From Firmicutes bacterium UBA1191 (GTDB lineage Bacteria; Bacillota; Clostridia; Peptostreptococcales; Anaerovoracaceae): a stretch of DNA of 55,751 nt. The stretch spans positions 1 through 55,751 of the forward strand of contig DBYH01000016.1 in NCBI GenBank assembly GCA_002310095.1, in the 5' to 3' direction. The notes under the pieces were generated by a model. It ran no database searches, was not told the DNA's origin, and saw only the letters and a list, made by a program, of their open reading frames with translations. Positions 40,100 through 48,493 of the stretch are shown piece after piece; within the stretch, counting starts at the first letter, position 1; the number at the start of each line of letters is the position of its first letter. The translations under genes were made by a program, and so were the position numbers.

Positions 40100-42898
40100 C
40101 TATACTTCATAGTCGATTCCCGGAATAGTGTAGTCTGGTTCGCTTCCGGTGATAAGACGAATGATTTTGTTCAGCTGTTTATCTATTGCCTCAGCGGCTG
40201 AGCTGTCCGGTGCGAGCCACCTGATGCCTATTCCCGCCAGCTCTATTACGAATATAACAATGAGGATGACGAGCAGAACCTTGAGCACAGCTCTTCCTGC
40301 TCCGCCCTTCTCCTTAGGAGCTTTTTCCTTCTTCTCTCTTTCCTTCTGTTCTCTCTTCTCCCTCTTTTCCCTTTCCTTCTGCTCTTTCTTCTCTTTCTTT
40401 GCGTCCTTCTTGGTAGGTTCAGTTTTAGGAGCCTCTGCCGCAGGAGCAGCGGCGGCCGCTTCAGCCGGCTGTTCCGCCTGCATCTTCTTGAGCTCTTCGG
40501 CTTCCTTTTCGCCGTAGTCCGCGAAACTGTCATCGGCGATATTGCCTTCGGTTCCCATCTCGGCGGCGGTCATTACCATCGTATCGTTGAGCCCCGGTTT
40601 CATGCCTTCGAATACTTCATCGTCAGGGAGAACAGTAGGTTCTTCCTTGGCGGCGAAACCTTCCGCTATCTGTTCAGGTTCTTCCGGCGCTTCTTCGACT
40701 TCCGGTTCTTCCGTTGCTTCGCCTGCTGAAAGATCCGCCGTCTCCACTCTGGGTCCGGCGATGTCTTCAACTGCTTCGGGGGTGGCGTCAGCCGCCGCGT
40801 TAGCAGCCTGCTCTTCGAACATGGCGACTCCGAGTTCCGTCGCTTCCGCAGGTGCGGAAAGCTCTTCCAGCATCTGCTCCACTGTCTTTGTGTGTTCTAT
40901 TTCCTTGATGGTCAGCGGCTCGGATTCCAGTTCTTCAGCTGGAATCACAGGAGTCTCCCTGAGTTCCTCCTTGCTGATTCTTCTGGTGTTCTCAAGGCCT
41001 CTGATCACATCATCCTTGCTTACTGTTCTCGTCTGCATGTTGCCGGCAGCGTGTCCGATCATAGTCTCCCTGCCGGTTACAGGCTTCTCGCCGAGAAGCT
41101 CTTCGACAGTTGCCGGAACAGGTTCTGCCGGTGCCGCAGGAGGTTCAGGCGCCTTGCCCGAAATCGGGTCAATGCCAAACTCGGCCAGGAACTGGGCCCT
41201 TGCCCGCGCCATTGTGCTGAGGTCCGCCTGGGTCGCTCTGTGCGCGTCGATTCTGGCTGCCTCTTCCTTCGTTATCTCTCTTGGTGCCGGAGCCTCAGGC
41301 TTAGGGACGATCGTAGGTCTGTCCACTGCCGCGGCGGCGACTTCCGCCGCTCTGAGCATCTCCGGTTTTATGGTTATAGTAGGCTCCGCCTGAGGCGCAG
41401 GAGCTGCAGGTGCTTCCTCTACAGGTTCTCCCTTGAGTCCCGCGATGGCCGCCTTGATCTTGGCAGCCTCTTCTTCTCTCATTCTGGCAGTCTGCGCGAG
41501 GACTTTCCTTGCTTCCTCCGCGGCAGCTGCTGACTCAGCCTGAATGCGCAGATTCTCCTGCTTTCTCTCCAGGCTGTTCTTCAGATCTTCCTCTTCCTGA
41601 CGGCGTCTCTCTATCTCTGCAATTCTCTTCTCTTTTTCGGTGGCTGCCTGTCTGGCTTCCTGCTGGGCTCTGATCTTGTCGGCCTGCTGCTGAATCCTGA
41701 GCTCTTCGGCCGCCGCAAGCAGAGCCGCCTCTTCAGCCGCCCTTCTTCTCTCTTCCTCTTCAGCCGCGAGTCTGGCTTCTTCGGCTGCCTTTGCCTGTGC
41801 CTCTTCCTCGGCTCTGACGCGGGCTTCTTCCTCAGCCAGCAATCTCGCTTCCGCTTCAGCTCTTTCTCTCTCTTCAGTCTTGATTCTTGTCTCTTCGACG
41901 ATCTCCTTGGCCAGTCTGGCATCTTCCAGTTTTCTGGCTTCTTCCTCTGCCGCGAGCTTGGCTGCCGCTTCAGCTTCGAGTCTTGATGCTTCTTCTTCGG
42001 CCTTCGCCGCTTCTTCCGCCGCGATTCTTGCCGCCTCTTCCGCTCTGCGAACCTCTGCCTCCGCAAGGGCTCTCGCTTCGCGGGCTATTCTTTCTCTCTC
42101 TTCTTCTTCCGCTCTGATGCGGGCTTCTTCAGCAGCTCTCATCTGTTCGGCTGCCTTTGCCCTTTCTTCTTCTATCATCTGGCGGCGGGCTTCTTCCTCA
42201 GCCCTCGCCTGCTCCAGAGCTCTTTCGTGAGCCTCTATTCTCTCGAGAACATCGGACTCGAATGCCTTAGGTTCGTAAGGCTTGTTAACTCCTTCTCTCT
42301 CAAGGAAAGCTTCCATGGAAGGATCCTCAGTCCTGGCCTCGAACTTCTCCTGAGCCGCTCTGTCGGCGATTTCCTTTTCCTTTTCTATAAGGTTTCCGCC
42401 CTTGATTTTGTCGTATTCTCTGTTGAGTAACTGCTGGAACTCTTCATTCTTTCTGCTGAAAGTGTAGAACTTCTCAATCTTTTCCGCAGCGCTGATTTCA
42501 CCGCTGTCGACTGCCGGCGCCGGTACTTCAGGCTCCGATCTGCCAGGGATAAGATCTTCCACGTTAAGAGCGTCGGCTTTCTCGTTGATCTCCGCTTTTA
42601 CTGATTCGGGGTATCTCTTCGAAAGTCTCTCCCTGAGCTCGGCAGGGTCGGCTCCCCAGTCGAAATCTATGTCATCTGTCTTTTCGATGGTGTCTGTAGT
42701 CGGATACTCATTGACATTCCAGTTCATATCCTCGATGAAATGTCTTCTCACAGGTTCAGGCGCAGCTTCCGGCTCCGGCGTTACTGCCGGCGCGGCAGGC
42801 TCCGGCGTGAAGGCTGGCACCGCTTCCACAGGCGCTCCGCAAAAGCTGCAAAATCTTGATCCGTCTGCAATTTGATTTCCGCACTTACTGCAATACAT
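40100..42898 (-). CDS. zinc-ribbon, long coiled-coil, C-terminal membrane protein
   Basis: A 932-residue protein of unknown function. Residues 1-25 form a zinc ribbon (CSKCGNQIADGSRFCSFCG). Residues ~220-490 are an almost uninterrupted Ala/Glu/Arg coiled coil (blocks such as EEARVRAEEEAQAKAAEEAR). Then comes an Ala/Pro/Glu-rich region, and a highly charged KKEKKEQKEREKREKREQ block at ~815-850. One membrane helix (VLKVLLVILIVIFVIELAGIGI) leaves a short outside tail. The coding DNA is strongly repetitive. It is probably a structural or scaffold protein at the membrane, co-transcribed with UPF0182. Confidence 0.8.
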   Translation of the reverse strand: MYCSKCGNQIADGSRFCSFCGAPVEAVPAFTPEPAAPAVTPEPEAAPEPVRRHFIEDMNWNVNEYPTTDTIEKTDDIDFDWGADPAELRERLSKRYPESVKAEINEKADALNVEDLIPGRSEPEVPAPAVDSGEISAAEKIEKFYTFSRKNEEFQQLLNREYDKIKGGNLIEKEKEIADRAAQEKFEARTEDPSMEAFLEREGVNKPYEPKAFESDVLERIEAHERALEQARAEEEARRQMIEEERAKAAEQMRAAEEARIRAEEEERERIAREARALAEAEVRRAEEAARIAAEEAAKAEEEASRLEAEAAAKLAAEEEARKLEDARLAKEIVEETRIKTEERERAEAEARLLAEEEARVRAEEEAQAKAAEEARLAAEEEERRRAAEEAALLAAAEELRIQQQADKIRAQQEARQAATEKEKRIAEIERRRQEEEDLKNSLERKQENLRIQAESAAAAEEARKVLAQTARMREEEAAKIKAAIAGLKGEPVEEAPAAPAPQAEPTITIKPEMLRAAEVAAAAVDRPTIVPKPEAPAPREITKEEAARIDAHRATQADLSTMARARAQFLAEFGIDPISGKAPEPPAAPAEPVPATVEELLGEKPVTGRETMIGHAAGNMQTRTVSKDDVIRGLENTRRISKEELRETPVIPAEELESEPLTIKEIEHTKTVEQMLEELSAPAEATELGVAMFEEQAANAAADATPEAVEDIAGPRVETADLSAGEATEEPEVEEAPEEPEQIAEGFAAKEEPTVLPDDEVFEGMKPGLNDTMVMTAAEMGTEGNIADDSFADYGEKEAEELKKMQAEQPAEAAAAAPAAEAPKTEPTKKDAKKEKKEQKEREKREKREQKEREKKEKAPKEKGGAGRAVLKVLLVILIVIFVIELAGIGIRWLAPDSSAAEAIDKQLNKIIRLITGSEPDYTIPGIDYEV

Positions 42899-42937
42899 TT
42901 GTTAGTTCCTCCTCTAGTTTCTTTTCAGTTACTAGTT

Positions 42938-43540
42938 TTATTCTCTTATCAGCACATTCAGTTCTTCTGCTGTGTATTCTCTTCCGCTTCTTCCAATGTT
43001 ATATCCCTGGTGATATCTGCTCTCCTTGCGCGGTTCCGCCGACGGTGCCGGCTGAGGCGCTGGCTGGACCGCAGGAGCAGGCGCTGGCTGTGGCGCTGGC
43101 TGAGGTGCCGGCTGAACCGCAGGGGCAGGCTCAGGCTGTGGCGCCGGCTGTGGCGCGGCCTCCTCGGCGCTCATTACGCTGAGTTCCCTGAACAGATCGT
43201 CCAGTTCAATCTCATCACCGAGTTCTTCGATCCCGCCAATCTCATCAATATCATCGATCTCACCGAGCTCATCAGCAACAGCAGCCGCCGCGGTCTCTTC
43301 TTCTGCCTTTGCAGGCGCTTTGGCTTCCACCGGCTGCTTGTTATCAAGGTGCTCGATCAGCTTGTCCGTTTTTTCATTTATTGAATCGCCGAATGTTCCA
43401 AGGCTGTCCTTAATGTCCTTTATCGCTGTTTTGTTTTCCTTCGCCAGGCGCTTGCTGCTGACCAAAGCGACAATACAAACAACACAAAGAACACAGAGAA
43501 CGCCGGTCGCGATTATGGCGATTATCTCAATCATCTCCAT
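42938..43540 (-). CDS. small membrane protein with Pro/Ala repeat
   Basis: A 200-residue protein: N-terminal membrane helix (IIAIIATGVLCVLCVVCIVALV), a short amphipathic coiled coil (residues ~30-70) and an Ala/acidic segment. A Pro-Ala-Gln repeat follows (APQPAPQPEPAPAVQPAP, residues ~135-170), then a Tyr/Arg-rich tail ending ELNVLIRE. It resembles secreted or membrane tethers. It starts the envelope block after a promoter near 43596-43601 and has GGAGGAG before the ATG. Confidence 0.75.
   Translation of the reverse strand: MEMIEIIAIIATGVLCVLCVVCIVALVSSKRLAKENKTAIKDIKDSLGTFGDSINEKTDKLIEHLDNKQPVEAKAPAKAEEETAAAAVADELGEIDDIDEIGGIEELGDEIELDDLFRELSVMSAEEAAPQPAPQPEPAPAVQPAPQPAPQPAPAPAVQPAPQPAPSAEPRKESRYHQGYNIGRSGREYTAEELNVLIRE
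43034..43155 (-). repeat. GC-rich imperfect repeat encoding Pro-Ala-Gln
   Basis: Two near-identical tracts of GGCGCTGGCTG/GGCTGAGGC-type units, about 55 bp apart, encode the (A/P)Q repeat of the small membrane protein. Such DNA can change copy number by slippage. Confidence 0.7.
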
Positions 43541-43595
43541 GCGCGGACTCCTCCGAAATTTCTTTTCTGCAGATACGCATAATTATAGTTAGTAC

Positions 43596-43601
43596 ATTAT
43601 A
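43596..43601 (-). promoter_or_regulatory. promoter -10 of the envelope block
   Basis: TATAAT on the minus strand with a weak -35. The predicted leader is ~49 nt, and no other promoter is obvious until 35098. Confidence 0.45.
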
Positions 43602-43668
43602 CACCAAAAAAATATGGGTTTCCACCTTTTTCCGTGAAAGAAAGGCTCTATTTGGGTCTTTTAGGGGC

Positions 43669-43706
43669 AAAAAAGACCGCCGTGCGGCTATTTCCGCCCG
43701 GCGGTC
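43669..43706 (-). terminator. terminator of the ior operon
   Basis: On the minus strand GACCGCCG...CGGCGGTC with inner GCGG/CCGC pairing forms a very stable hairpin followed by TTTTTT, 28 bp after the FrhB-like gene. Confidence 0.85.
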
Positions 43707-43733
43707 CAAAGGCCCTGTAAATAGGCTTATTTA

Positions 43734-44777
43734 TTAAAGTTTGAGCGCTTTTGCTCTCTTTGACTCTGACGCTCTCATCAGTTTGTCCATGGCGGCCGTC
43801 TCCGCGTCCTCGTCGCCGAAGCTTCTCGTCTCTATGACGCCCTTCTCGATGGCTCTGTCGACGAGCTCCTGGCCCTTCGCCGTGCGGACGATGAGCTGGT
43901 TCCAGCCCTTGTCCACTTCCCAGCCCTCGGAGCTTCTGGCTCCGCCTACTGACAGGTCGGCGAACTCAGCCGTCATGTCGTCGCAGTACTTGCAGGCGTT
44001 CCTGACAAGAGGCAGGACATCGTCCAGATCCACCTGACGGTCGTCCATGTCCATGCGGTGGAACTTGCTCGGGAGAATGTCAACGTGGCCGGCGTCACCG
44101 AGAGCCGCCAGTCCCTTCCAGTCAAGACCCCATCCGCAGAACAGCCCGAACACCAGACCGATGTTGTCCGCGTGGTTGTCGTTGTCCTCATAAGGCTTGG
44201 CCTTCATCTTCGCCACGGCCAGAGCCTTGCAAGGCGTTCCGACTACGCCGATCTTCTTGTACTCGTCGGCCGCCAGAGCTTCGTTGAGCACCGCCAGCGT
44301 AGGCGGTATCTGGAAGCTTGATCCGCTGCAGTTTCTGACCTCAGCCGGGTCAGTTACCATACATCCCGCAGGGTCGAGAGTTCCATCGGCCTCGGCTGCC
44401 TTTGAGAGAACCGCCGCGTCGATGAATCCTTCCGCCAGCGCGAATTCCACGAGGGCCGTCATGGTGCCTCCGTGCTGAGCGTTCTTTCTGATCTCAGGAT
44501 CCGCCGCCCTCGTCAGATAGAGAGCCCTGAACGGTCCCAGTTCAGGAATGATATCGCATCCGTCCTTGCCGTAGAGTTTTTCGCGCAGTGCATCGAGGTC
44601 CGCAGGCATCCTCGGGCAGAAGTACTTGCAGCGTCCTTCTGTCCTGTCGCAGTCGTAATCCACGAAGGTGCGTCCCTGATAGGACTTCCAGTACGGGCAC
44701 ATGCCCTGACAGGCGCCACAGTTGGTGCAGATACCCGTATCTACTACTTTTCTTTCAAGTTCTAAAATACTGTACAT
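43734..44777 (-). CDS. FrhB/coenzyme F420 hydrogenase beta-subunit-like flavoprotein
   Basis: A 347-residue protein starting with a ferredoxin-type motif (CTNCGACQGMCP). The FrhB/FdhB-type domain follows: SGSSFQIPPTLAVLNEAL, VGTPCKALAV and SVGGARSSEGW. Relatives transfer electrons between ferredoxin, flavin and F420 or quinone-like partners. Members encoded beside indolepyruvate oxidoreductase may link it to another carrier. I chose the ATG at about 44777 because GGAGG lies before it and family N-termini match; a frame to 44837 would overlap the small upstream gene. Confidence 0.85.
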   Translation of the reverse strand: MYSILELERKVVDTGICTNCGACQGMCPYWKSYQGRTFVDYDCDRTEGRCKYFCPRMPADLDALREKLYGKDGCDIIPELGPFRALYLTRAADPEIRKNAQHGGTMTALVEFALAEGFIDAAVLSKAAEADGTLDPAGCMVTDPAEVRNCSGSSFQIPPTLAVLNEALAADEYKKIGVVGTPCKALAVAKMKAKPYEDNDNHADNIGLVFGLFCGWGLDWKGLAALGDAGHVDILPSKFHRMDMDDRQVDLDDVLPLVRNACKYCDDMTAEFADLSVGGARSSEGWEVDKGWNQLIVRTAKGQELVDRAIEKGVIETRSFGDEDAETAAMDKLMRASESKRAKALKL

Positions 44778-44791
44778 CACGCACCTCCTCT

Positions 44792-45058
44792 CTACGTCAG
44801 AATAATCAGGAGTCCGTGAATTCTGATTTCCATACATTCCACTCCTTCAGGAACGTAATCAGACAGCGGAGCAGCCAGATTGCACATGTGATCTTCGAAT
44901 ATGAACTGGTATCCGCCCTTCTTTTCGTCGATGAAGCCTTCCTCGATGAGACTTTCCTGTATTTCCTTGAAAGTCATATCCACAGGAACATCCGCTTCAT
45001 AGAATGTCCTGCGCAGAGGGTGCGCGAATCTGCATTTCTGTTTCATTACATCTGTCAT
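44792..45058 (-). CDS. small beta-grasp-like protein of the ior operon
   Basis: An 88-residue protein of unknown family. Its order (strand, strand, amphipathic helix FKEIQESLIEEGFI, GYQFIFED, then ECMEIRIHGLLIILT) is that of a ubiquitin-like beta-grasp fold, as in ThiS/MoaD or YukD-type proteins. It lacks the C-terminal Gly-Gly tail, so it is not an obvious sulfur carrier. It abuts iorB (they share one base) and the flavoprotein gene, so it probably belongs to the complex. Confidence 0.7.
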   Translation of the reverse strand: MTDVMKQKCRFAHPLRRTFYEADVPVDMTFKEIQESLIEEGFIDEKKGGYQFIFEDHMCNLAAPLSDYVPEGVECMEIRIHGLLIILT

Positions 45059-45669
45059 TACTTCGCCCCTCCTTCCCTGATGAATCTGTATCCTGTCATG
45101 AACACTTCCTTGTTCAGTTCCAGAGCGTTTCCGTGGAAGTTCTGCTCCAGAACCTTGAAGAAGTCGTCCGGCTCCAGCGGCATCTCGTCGAGAGCTGCCA
45201 GGGCGCCCATCATCAGTATGTTGGCAACCTTGGCGTTTCCGGCCTTCACCGCCATCTCCGTGGCAGGCAGCGGATAGCTCACGCTGCTGCGGGCCTTGAT
45301 CTCAGCGTCGATATCCTCTATGGAAGGATACTCGTCCTCGCCGATGAGAACTCCCAGCGGGTACGCCGGACGTGTGTCGTATATGACCTTGGTCTCAGGA
45401 TTTCCGTACACACGGAGTATCCTCAGCGCCTCTACAGGTTCAAAAGCAACCACGACGTCGGCTTTTCCTTCCGGTATGAGAACTCCTCGCTCCACATCAT
45501 CGGATACCCTCAGGTGGCTCATTACCGAACCGCCTCTCTGGGACGCGCCGTAGGTCTCTCCGACGGCTACCTTGTATCCCATCTCAACGAGGGCGGAGCC
45601 CATGAGACCTGATGCCAGAATGTTCCCCTGTCCGCCTATTCCGCAGATAACTACGTTGGTCATCATCAC
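45058..45669 (-). CDS. iorB: indolepyruvate oxidoreductase subunit beta
   Basis: A 203-residue gamma-type domain subunit of indolepyruvate:ferredoxin oxidoreductase, which oxidatively decarboxylates aryl pyruvates from amino-acid fermentation. Seen: VVICGIGGQGNILASGLMGSALV and QRGGSVMSHLRV, both typical. It overlaps iorA by four bases. Confidence 0.95.
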   Translation of the reverse strand: MMMTNVVICGIGGQGNILASGLMGSALVEMGYKVAVGETYGASQRGGSVMSHLRVSDDVERGVLIPEGKADVVVAFEPVEALRILRVYGNPETKVIYDTRPAYPLGVLIGEDEYPSIEDIDAEIKARSSVSYPLPATEMAVKAGNAKVANILMMGALAALDEMPLEPDDFFKVLEQNFHGNALELNKEVFMTGYRFIREGGAK

Positions 45670-47549
45670 TCATCGCCTCCTTCCACCTTGATCGCGCCTG
45701 ACGGGCAAATGCTCGCGCAGGCTCCGCATCCTACGCATACGACTTCGTCGATGGCCGCGCAATTCTTCTCGAAATCCCAGATGTTGCCCGGGCATCCCCA
45801 GACTCTGCTGCAGTATCCGTCGCATCCGCAGTTGGAACCTCTGCAGATGTCAGTGTCGACCCAGACCTTCTTCTTGGCTCTGGTCTTGGCCGCCAGCGTA
45901 GCGCAAGGCTGCTCCAGAATAAGCACCTTGAGCCCCTTCATCTGTATCAGTTCGCAGATAAGGTTCTTAGTATTCTCAACATCGAACGGGTCGGCCTTCC
46001 AGACTCTGCACCCCAGGGATTCGCAGAGGGCCTGAATCGAAACCTTCTCAGTCTCGTATCCCATGGCCGTCTGTCCCGTGCCCGGGTGCGGCTGGAATCC
46101 GGTCATTGCCGTCGCCGAATTGTCCAGAACGATGTGCAGTATGTTCGCCTCGTTCATCTTGGCGTTTATGAGACCCGGAACTACCGAGTGGAAAAAAGTC
46201 GAGTCGCCGCAAAGACTGACTACCGGCTGATCGAATCCGTAATTGGTCAGCTGACCGAGTCCTTCCGCCGCGCTTATTCCTGAGCCCATGCAGCTCATGA
46301 AGTGGTAGCCGTACTGGCCGGCTCTCTGTCCCGCCATGGTGTAGCAGCCTATGTCGCCCATGACCACGCCCTTGTGACCTTCCTGCCTCAGGGCCTGCTT
46401 CAGAATGAAGAAGGACGCTCTGTGAGGACAGCCGGCGCAGAAAGTAAGTTCTCTTGCCGGGATGTTGACGCCTTCAATGGCCGGGCATCCTTCGCCGCCG
46501 CACTTCGGCTTCTCGCCGAGGAATTCACCCACGGCCTTGAACACTACTTCAGGATTCAGTTCGCCGATCGGAGGGATAAGGTCTGCTCTTCCCTGAATGT
46601 CTATTGTAAGTTTGGCCTTTCCGGCTATCGCCGAGATATGCTCTTCAAGGAACGGATCGACCTCTTCGACTACCAGAACTTTCGTTGCCTTTGCGAGATG
46701 CTTGAGTATCAGTTTCTCAGGAAGCGGCCAAAGGCAGCCTAAACTCAGCACGCCTACTTCGTCCTCCTGCCCGTACTCTTCCAGCGCTTCCTGCACGTAC
46801 TTCATTCCCGTGCCGCCGGTGATGATCAGCTTGTCCGCGTCTTCCTTGCCCATGTAGTGGTTGAACGGGCTCACTTCAAATGCTTCCCTGGCTCTTTCGA
46901 GTTTCTCCAGCAGGAAGCCGTGAAGCCAGTTGATTCCTACCATTCTGTCCCAGATGCCTATCGGCGTGAACGGTCTTCTCTCAGGTAATTCGCCGAGAGT
47001 TACGCTGCCTCTGCCGTGGCATATTCTGGTGGTCACTCTGATGAGCACCATCTGTTCCAGTTCCTCTGACAGCTCGAAAGCGTACGGGATCATGTCCTTA
47101 GTCTCCTGCACGCTCGCCGGCTCCAGCATCGGAATATTGGCCGAAACCGCCATGTGTCTGGAGTCGAATTCGTTGGTGCTGGAGTGGGAATCCGGATCGT
47201 CGGAGCTGACTATGACCATTCCTCCCTTGATGCCGCCCAACGCGCCGCAGTGGATCGTGTCGCTGTGGAACAGCAGTCCGTTCTGCTTGACTATGCATAT
47301 GGATCTGCCGTTCGCGAAAGACGCGCCCATGCATGACTGCAGCGCCGTGGTCTCATTCGTCGACCACTCAGCGCGGAAGCCCTGGTCTTCTGCGATGTGC
47401 CCCAGCATTCCGAGAACCTGGGACGATGGTGAGCCCGGATATGACGATGCGAAATGCACTCCGCCCTCCAGGGCTCCCCGGACAATTGCTTCGTTACCCT
47501 GCATCAGGTAAGTCTTGCCCGGTTCATTTTTCGTTGTCATCCATTCCAC
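45666..47549 (-). CDS. iorA: indolepyruvate oxidoreductase subunit alpha
   Basis: The TPP- and iron-sulfur-bearing large subunit (627 residues): pyrimidine-binding part (YPGSPSSQVLGML), TPP site (GDIGCYTMAG to CGDSTFFHSVVPG with FCAGCPHRASFF), and a C-terminal 2[4Fe-4S] ferredoxin domain (CRGSNCGCDGYCSRVWGCP, CVGCGACASICPSG). Electrons should pass to ferredoxin such as that at 14035. The first codon is GTG at 47549; an ATG three codons later is the alternative. Confidence 0.95.
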   Translation of the reverse strand: MEWMTTKNEPGKTYLMQGNEAIVRGALEGGVHFASSYPGSPSSQVLGMLGHIAEDQGFRAEWSTNETTALQSCMGASFANGRSICIVKQNGLLFHSDTIHCGALGGIKGGMVIVSSDDPDSHSSTNEFDSRHMAVSANIPMLEPASVQETKDMIPYAFELSEELEQMVLIRVTTRICHGRGSVTLGELPERRPFTPIGIWDRMVGINWLHGFLLEKLERAREAFEVSPFNHYMGKEDADKLIITGGTGMKYVQEALEEYGQEDEVGVLSLGCLWPLPEKLILKHLAKATKVLVVEEVDPFLEEHISAIAGKAKLTIDIQGRADLIPPIGELNPEVVFKAVGEFLGEKPKCGGEGCPAIEGVNIPARELTFCAGCPHRASFFILKQALRQEGHKGVVMGDIGCYTMAGQRAGQYGYHFMSCMGSGISAAEGLGQLTNYGFDQPVVSLCGDSTFFHSVVPGLINAKMNEANILHIVLDNSATAMTGFQPHPGTGQTAMGYETEKVSIQALCESLGCRVWKADPFDVENTKNLICELIQMKGLKVLILEQPCATLAAKTRAKKKVWVDTDICRGSNCGCDGYCSRVWGCPGNIWDFEKNCAAIDEVVCVGCGACASICPSGAIKVEGGDE

Positions 47550-47627
47550 GTTGTTACCTTCACTTCCTCTTAAAAAAGAATTATCTGAACAGGCTTTGCC
47601 TGTGTTTCACTGTTTGATTTGCCTGTG

Positions 47628-48218
47628 TTATCTCAGCTTGAACACCACGCCGAGTTCGGCTGCCATTGCGCGGCACGCCGCCACCGACGCGCTGGTTATC
47701 GCGCCCGTCACCACCGATACCGCCACGTATGGAACGTACTTTTTGGCATCCTCGATGTACTTCAGTATCGCGTCGTAAGATTCAAGTCCAAACTCGGGAT
47801 GGCAGAGATCGCAGTAGCTCTGGGCGTCCGCTTCGTTCAGGCTTATGGACACGGCGTCCACCACACCCTTAAGGTCCTGGGCGGTCGGTCTGCCCCAGAT
47901 GAGATCCGCCAGACCGTTGGTATTGAGCCTTATCTGCTTGCCGTACTTGGCCTTAATGTGGCGCGCGATATCCAGAAGCTCGGGCAGTCTCTCCGTCGGC
48001 TCGCCGTAGCCGCAGAAAACCACCTCGTCGTATCTGCTCACATCCCAGCGTTCCAGTTCCGCCTTGACTTCCTCCACCGTCGGGTCCTCCTTCAGCACGA
48101 GGCTGTCGGCGTCGCCGAGGGAATCCGTGAAGTTCCTTATGCAGAACTCGCATGCGTTGGTGCACTTGTTGGTGAGATTAATGTATAATCCGCCGAAATA
48201 ATCGTAAACTATTGACAT
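47628..48218 (-). CDS. TatD-associated radical SAM protein
   Basis: A 196-residue short radical SAM protein. The cluster motif is CTNACEFC (residues 19-26, CxxxCxxC), and GYGEPTERLPELLDI is the GGEP-equivalent. Family members are usually encoded beside TatD, but TatD is not here. The product is shorter than most radical SAM enzymes, with no auxiliary cluster domain. Reaction unknown. Confidence 0.88.
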   Translation of the reverse strand: MSIVYDYFGGLYINLTNKCTNACEFCIRNFTDSLGDADSLVLKEDPTVEEVKAELERWDVSRYDEVVFCGYGEPTERLPELLDIARHIKAKYGKQIRLNTNGLADLIWGRPTAQDLKGVVDAVSISLNEADAQSYCDLCHPEFGLESYDAILKYIEDAKKYVPYVAVSVVTGAITSASVAACRAMAAELGVVFKLR

Positions 48219-48283
48219 GACTTGATTTTAGCACTGCATCACACTGCATGCAATACGTGTGAAAGAGTCATTTCAACTGATTG

Positions 48284-48493
48284 TTATTCGATGGAGATGA
48301 CCTTGTAATCCTTCGCTTCCACCGCTTCCTTCAGCACTTTGTCCGCAACGTCCGCGTTCAGCGTAACCACGGCTCTGTCCTGCTCATGGCTGACCTGAGC
48401 GGCCTCGACTCCGTCGATTTCCTCGAGAGCCTTCTTCACCGTCGCTTCGCAGTGCATGCACATCATGCCTTCGATGTTCATCGTCTTTTCCAT
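48284..48493 (-). CDS. copZ: CopZ-like copper chaperone from an internal start in copA
   Basis: Within the copA frame a perfect GGAGG (48506-48502) stands 8 bp before an in-frame ATG at 48493. It would yield a free 69-residue heavy-metal-associated domain (MNIEGMMCMHCEATVKKAL) of exactly CopZ length. Either copA and copZ fused by loss of a stop codon, or the gene makes both a fusion and a free chaperone. The domain call is sure; independent translation is inference. Confidence 0.65.
   Translation of the reverse strand: MEKTMNIEGMMCMHCEATVKKALEEIDGVEAAQVSHEQDRAVVTLNADVADKVLKEAVEAKDYKVISIE

Noticed and set aside
47570..47627. Repeated ACACAGGCAAA before iorA as an operator
   Set aside because: Two copies only, in a short gap, with no dyad symmetry or clear promoter around them.
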